Source: Candidatus Acetothermia bacterium (lineage in GTDB: Bacteria > Bipolaricaulota > Bipolaricaulia > RBG-16-55-9 > DRXL01). Taken from it: 34,731 nt of DNA. How positions within the stretch are numbered: position 1 is the stretch's first letter; the number at the start of each line of letters is the position of its first letter. The notes under the pieces were generated by a model. That model saw only the letters and a list, made by a program, of their open reading frames with translations, was not told the origin of the DNA and searched no databases. Below, in pieces: positions 31,852 through 34,731 of this stretch. The position numbers were made by a program, and so were the translations under genes. The stretch lies in assembly GCA_016179105.1 (NCBI GenBank), contig JACOSB010000124.1:1-34731 (forward strand), in the 5' to 3' direction.

Positions 31852-33230
31852 CAGTACGTGTACTCCACCGTATATGTGAGTTTGGCTTCGCTTCCCTTAG
31901 GAACCAGCACATGGAAGCGTACGCGGTTGGCATCGAGCTTCTCGAACTCTAAGCTATGAGCTAACATTTTCCAGTAGCCGGGCAGATGCTCAATCACTTC
32001 AATCTGAGAAGCTTGGTCTTTCCGGTTCCGTAGCGTGATCTCGATCGTATCGCGATAGACTTCGTGTCCCTTATCATCGCGGCTCACCAGTTGATGATCG
32101 GTCATCTTGCGTTCTGCTTTCAGATCGAATGCTGCGCCGACGGTGAGCGTGACTTTTTCGTCCTTGGCCCAGTGGTCGATCTTGTCTTCGCCGACCAACT
32201 GAATCCCGTTCATATCTCTTTTGTACACCCGTACAAGGCCAGCAGGAAGCGCCAATCCAAGATTGTTCTGTTCAGAGTTCACCACGTCGAACATCACCCA
32301 CACTTTTTCACCCCGGTTGCTATCGAGCACATAGCGTTTGTCAACCGGGACAGCGCTGGCGCTGTAGAATCCCAGCTGAGACTGCTGGTTGTCTTTCAGA
32401 GTAGCCGGGCGTTTGAGGGCATACTGATGATATTCGAACGCAGTCGTGGGAGCTTCAAATTGTGCACTAGCTTGGGGCGCCGCCGCAACTTTCTCCGCTT
32501 GAGGGGCGAGCGAAACCGGCTGAGGTTGCTGGCGCTGCAATTGACCCGCAATCAGATTCAGCCGTGCATTCTGGAAAGTAACGCCGGTACTATTCATAAT
32601 GCTGACCCAGCTGCTTACATCCATCTTGGTCTCGGTCTCGTCGAGCACAGCATTGTATGATGCGTTCCAGTTGAGACCGCCGGTTAAGTAACTGAGCTCT
32701 CCACGGACTTCGCCGATGACATCCGAATGAACCAGCCAACGCAATGTCGGCTTGGTGGCCAACTCCGGAGCTTGCGGGAGGGTGATTTCCGCATCCATAG
32801 GCAAGATTTGTACTTTCCCCGAGCTCTCTTGGAGCACTAGCCCGTCTTCGGTGCTTAGCAGTGTGCCCCGATATGTTTTTGCTCCAAACGTGCGCGGGAT
32901 AACGACCTCGATCTCATGGCCAACATAAGATGTTAAAAGCCTTTCACGATTGACCGGCTGATAGACAAATTCCTGCTGCATGACCGCGACGGAGAGATTG
33001 TCGGGCTTAAAGTTGATCGAGTCCGGAATCACTCCGCGGGTGATCCCTTGGAGCTCGACTGTCTCTTCGGGCTGCGTGAGGTTGAACGCGCGTTGCTCCT
33101 CGATCAGAGCAGCATCGCTATTGTAGATCGTGAGCAACGCTCCCGAAGTGCCTTCCAAGGGAAGGCTGACGCCGGAGCCGGTGCTGAATAAGACCATAGC
33201 GAGTACGGCCAACGACAGAAGCTTTTTCAT
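31851..33230 (-). CDS. Exported DUF4139 domain-containing protein
   Basis: About 459 residues from ATG 33230 (Shine-Dalgarno GAGAGGAG). The N-terminus MKKLLSLAVLAMVLFSTGSGVS is a signal peptide. The mature part begins LTIYNSDAALIEEQRAFNLTQPEETVELQGITRGVIPDSINFK, the typical start of DUF4139 proteins, and the domain continues through GGLNWNASYNAVLDE and the final strands PGYWKMLAHSLEFEK ... LTYTVEYTY. A Gln/Ala/Pro-rich linker lies at about residues 255-290. Function unknown; extracytoplasmic beta-rich protein. The frame to 33308 is rejected because it precedes the signal peptide. First gene of the operon; no confident promoter was found. Confidence 0.8.
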   Translation of the reverse strand: MKKLLSLAVLAMVLFSTGSGVSLPLEGTSGALLTIYNSDAALIEEQRAFNLTQPEETVELQGITRGVIPDSINFKPDNLSVAVMQQEFVYQPVNRERLLTSYVGHEIEVVIPRTFGAKTYRGTLLSTEDGLVLQESSGKVQILPMDAEITLPQAPELATKPTLRWLVHSDVIGEVRGELSYLTGGLNWNASYNAVLDETETKMDVSSWVSIMNSTGVTFQNARLNLIAGQLQRQQPQPVSLAPQAEKVAAAPQASAQFEAPTTAFEYHQYALKRPATLKDNQQSQLGFYSASAVPVDKRYVLDSNRGEKVWVMFDVVNSEQNNLGLALPAGLVRVYKRDMNGIQLVGEDKIDHWAKDEKVTLTVGAAFDLKAERKMTDHQLVSRDDKGHEVYRDTIEITLRNRKDQASQIEVIEHLPGYWKMLAHSLEFEKLDANRVRFHVLVPKGSEAKLTYTVEYTY

Positions 33231-33382
33231 GCTTTCTCCTCTCTCTTCACTCGAACACTGAGTACAATCAATTCCATCCAGAATAGCCCCTATCCTTCCA
33301 TCAAGCACAACGAACGGCGTGTACAGATTAACCGAAGATGGCTAAGAAGATCAAGCGAACTGTCTCAAAAGTGCTCATTTGG

Positions 33383-33411
33383 TTGACGGGTTTTGGCAGC
33401 TAGGATATAAT
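33383..33411 (+). promoter_or_regulatory. Promoter of the tRNA-Cys/tRNA-Val unit
   Basis: TTGACG (33383-33388), 17 bp, perfect TATAAT (33406-33411). Transcription would start at about 33418, only a few bases before the tRNA-Cys 5' end at 33422. Confidence 0.8.
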
Positions 33412-33421
33412 AAACAGCTTT

Positions 33422-33496
33422 GGCGGCGTAGCCAAGTGGTAAGGCAGTGGTCTGCAAAACCACAATACACCGGTTCGATTCCGGTCGCCGCCTCCA
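33422..33496 (+). tRNA. tRNA-Cys (anticodon GCA)
   Basis: Cloverleaf by eye: acceptor GGCGGCG/CGCCGCC, anticodon stem GTGGT/ACCAC around loop CTGCAAA (anticodon GCA), T-loop TTCGATT with a GC-rich stem. The 3' CCA is encoded (33494-33496). Confidence 0.95.
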
Positions 33497-33501
33497 ACAA
33501 A

Positions 33502-33571
33502 GTGCTGCCGTTAGGAGGTGCTGCCGTACTGCAGTTAACCGCAGCACAGCAACACTTCAGAACCGCAGCAC
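33502..33571. repeat. Nested repeat structure between the two tRNAs
   Basis: Two direct copies of GTGCTGCCGT (33502-33511, 33518-33527) face two direct copies of AACCGCAGCAC (33537-33547, 33561-33571) in inverted orientation. Outer and inner pairs can form alternative or stacked stems. It fills the spacer of a presumed tRNA precursor transcript. Confidence 0.75.
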
Positions 33572-33578
33572 TTCGTTT

Positions 33579-33653
33579 GGGTGGTTAGCTCAGCGGAAGA
33601 GCGTCTGCTTGACGTGCAGAAGGTCATAGGTTCAAATCCTATACCACCCACCA
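33579..33653 (+). tRNA. tRNA-Val (anticodon GAC)
   Basis: Acceptor GGGTGGT/ACCACCC, D-arm TAGCTCAGCGGAAGAGC, anticodon stem TCTGC/GCAGA around TTGACGT (anticodon GAC), T-arm ATAGG-TTCAAAT-CCTAT. The CCA is encoded (33651-33653). Lies 82 nt after tRNA-Cys, same strand. A T7 run (about 33685-33691) downstream lacks a clear hairpin. Confidence 0.95.
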
Positions 33654-33756
33654 GATAAGCAATATTGACCAATTTCACTTTTTTTACATTCGTGCATTTA
33701 TTTGAAGTGCGCCTGTCAATCTCCTTTGCCGAAGAAAAATTCATATAGCCATTTCC

Positions 33757-33783
33757 ACCTCAAAGTTACCTCAAAGTTACCTC
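33757..33783. promoter_or_regulatory. Direct repeats of 11 bp upstream of the lipoprotein gene (possible operator)
   Basis: ACCTCAAAGTT occurs twice head-to-tail (33757-33767, 33768-33778) followed by a partial ACCTC. An 11-bp period places the half-sites on one DNA face, as in PhoB/OmpR-type boxes. No regulator gene is adjacent, so function is inferred. Confidence 0.4.
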
Positions 33784-33867
33784 CGCTTCACAGAATTTTC
33801 ACCTTCTCCCCTCTACACTAATAGCGACGGTAGGACACTAAATTCTAGACTCAGGAGGATGGCGTTT

Positions 33868-34515
33868 ATGATGAAGAAGAGGTTGTTATTTTTCGCCGCT
33901 CTCGGGCTGTTGGCCGTCTTGGCAGCGGGATGCTCGCAAGGGTTCCTTTCCCCCGCTCCGAGCCCAGATGGAGTAAATCCAGCACCGGACCAGAGCACGT
34001 CCGGCATGGGTAATCCGCAGTCGTCCGTGCCCGATCTGAACAGTGGTGACAAAGGTCCGGGCAACCACGGTGACCCTGACTCGAAGAAAGCCGGTAACCA
34101 CGGGAGGCTCTTAGGAATCTTCTCTCTCATCGCTGGCGGCACAGGCGTAGTGCAAACAGCGAGTCAGACCGCCAGTCTCTCCCTGTCAGGGAAAGCAGAG
34201 ACCGATGGCTCTTCCCCGATCATCAAGCTGAAGGACGCGACGGGGTCGCTCACCGTTGGCGAGACCACCTACAACTTCAGCAAAGTCGAGGCTCATATCG
34301 ACAGCAAGAAGGGCACGATCGACATTCAAGGCAAATTGCAGGGCACGAAGCCTGGTGAGGTCGTATTGCGAGGAACTATCACGGGTTTAACCCTGGACAA
34401 GGGAAAAGTGAATGGCACGTTCCAGGTGAGCTTGACGGGCAAGCTGGAACAGAAGGGTGGTTCCAAGAATCGCGTACAATTGAACCTGAAGGGATCAGTG
34501 CAGTTAACCTTCTGA
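33868..34515 (+). CDS. Lipoprotein of unknown function
   Basis: 215 residues from ATG 33868, which has AGGAGG 9 nt upstream; the ATG at 33859 touches that site and is less likely. A KKR N-region and hydrophobic stretch lead to a lipobox LAAGC, then a long Pro/Ser/Gly/Asp-rich disordered linker (about 25-75) containing GNHGDPDSKKAGNHG. The C-terminal half (about 95-215) alternates short hydrophobic strands and polar turns (SLSLSGKAET, TIDIQGKLQG, VVLRGTITGLT, NGTFQVSLTGKLEQ, VQLNLKGSVQLTF), suggesting a beta-sandwich or beta-solenoid. Not recognised as a known family. It has its own terminator, so it is probably monocistronic; promoter unclear. Confidence 0.75.
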   Translation: MMKKRLLFFAALGLLAVLAAGCSQGFLSPAPSPDGVNPAPDQSTSGMGNPQSSVPDLNSGDKGPGNHGDPDSKKAGNHGRLLGIFSLIAGGTGVVQTASQTASLSLSGKAETDGSSPIIKLKDATGSLTVGETTYNFSKVEAHIDSKKGTIDIQGKLQGTKPGEVVLRGTITGLTLDKGKVNGTFQVSLTGKLEQKGGSKNRVQLNLKGSVQLTF

Positions 34516-34545
34516 ATAGGATGGACGAATAAGGACCATCTGCGT

Positions 34546-34578
34546 CTGAAAGCCCCGAGGCACGCTCGGGGCTTTCAG
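34546..34578 (+). terminator. Strong hairpin terminator after the lipoprotein gene
   Basis: Perfect 14-bp stem CTGAAAGCCCCGAG/CTCGGGGCTTTCAG with loop GCACG, 30 nt after the stop. The stem itself ends in CTTTC, and a weak T-rich stretch (CCTTTCTTTC) follows some bases later. It may act in both directions. Confidence 0.75.
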
Positions 34579-34608
34579 GTTGCCGCCTTTCTTTCAGCTC
34601 GAAACTGT

Positions 34609-34731
34609 TATACTAATTTGTCATAGGAATGTCTGGATAGAGTGGAGACCCCTGAGCCACCAGGGATAAGCGGTCAAGCATCGCAAGTGCGCCGGTGCTT
34701 CCCAAAAGCGGCGCAGCGCTTCCCCCAAAGC
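34609..34731 (+). other. Hairpin-rich non-coding stretch at the right edge (possible structured RNA or leader)
   Basis: TATACT at 34609-34614 is a good -10 without a well-spaced -35. Downstream there is no sustained open frame, but there are successive stems: CCCTG-AGCCAC-CAGGG (about 34655-34670), AAGCA ... TGCTT (about 34677-34701), and AAGCG-GCGCAG-CGCTT, the latter two each followed by CCC. It does not match RNase P, SRP, tmRNA or common riboswitch signatures I know. It is cut off by the window end. Confidence 0.3.

Noticed and set aside
33502..33571. CRISPR array
   Set aside because: The repeats are about 10 bp, in opposite orientations and unevenly spaced; there are no cas genes in the window.
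33365..33629. Short frames across the tRNA genes on both strands
   Set aside because: They read through two clear tRNA cloverleaves and their promoter.
34609..34731. RNase P RNA, SRP RNA, tmRNA, or SAM/TPP/cobalamin riboswitch
   Set aside because: The conserved signature stretches of these classes were looked for and not seen.

Overview
The window is a gene-dense stretch of bacterial chromosome of moderate GC content. It encodes central metabolism (succinate dehydrogenase, pyruvate kinase, succinyl-CoA synthetase beta), peptidoglycan synthesis (MurF, an M15 D-Ala-D-Ala peptidase), Tat export, a branched-chain amino-acid-type ABC transporter, leucyl-tRNA synthetase, two tRNAs and several exported proteins or lipoproteins. 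Sigma-70-type promoters (TTGACA/TATAAT-like, 16-18 bp spacers) and Shine-Dalgarno sequences are readable throughout. No rRNA or phylogenetic marker gene was available for placement. The mix (actinobacterial-type SdhC, SpoIVB-S55 protein, tRNAs with encoded CCA, TAGGGGC palindromes) suggests an uncultured deep-branching bacterium; a Bipolaricaulota/Acetothermia-like origin is only a low-confidence guess.

Layout. 1-2717: the 3' tip of an IS630-type transposase abuts a 5'-truncated Gfo/Idh oxidoreductase, followed by a family-2 glycosyltransferase. These converge on an RmlC-like cupin that trails the minus-strand sdhCAB operon (2745-5978, promoter at 6057-6086). 6271-7841: a small conserved-looking protein translationally coupled to pyruvate kinase. 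7884-8621: an M15 peptidase with an apparently leaderless promoter. 8728-13924: a plus-strand run tatA, a second tatA-like gene, sucC, an S55 peptidase-like protein and murF. 13994-17860: minus-strand secreted beta-helix protein, lipoprotein, CCA-adding-enzyme-like nucleotidyltransferase and SAM hydroxide adenosyltransferase. 18025-19122: an antitoxin, a MazF/PemK toxin and a P-loop kinase with overlapping reading frames. 19103-23727: livF-livG-livM-livH-livK on the minus strand. 23857-25212: two membrane proteins (CcdC-like and PH-domain). 25209-28805: beta-propeller protein and leuS, minus strand. 29120-33230: a coupled minus-strand operon of DUF4139 protein, 99-aa unknown, phosphohexomutase and a cysteine-synthase-like enzyme. 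33383-33653: tRNA-Cys and tRNA-Val with a strong promoter. 33868-34515: a lipoprotein gene with a terminator. The window ends in a hairpin-rich non-coding stretch.

The most interesting signals lie outside the large genes. (i) A dispersed palindrome family with conserved TAGGGGC arms and changing but self-complementary centres occurs four times, with a fifth related hairpin; two members supply the stop codon of the adjacent liv gene. (ii) The about 205-nt leuS leader begins with a small open frame ending in Lys-Leu-Leu-Ala-Leu-Leu-Leu-Arg-Ala, followed by stem-loops, one of which is a TAGGGGC palindrome. This looks like a leucine-responsive attenuator. (iii) A toxin-antitoxin pair is coupled to a kinase with an unusual P-loop. 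(iv) A second, very short TatA-like protein lies between tatA and sucC. (v) A nested repeat structure sits between the two tRNAs. No CRISPR array or prophage was seen.
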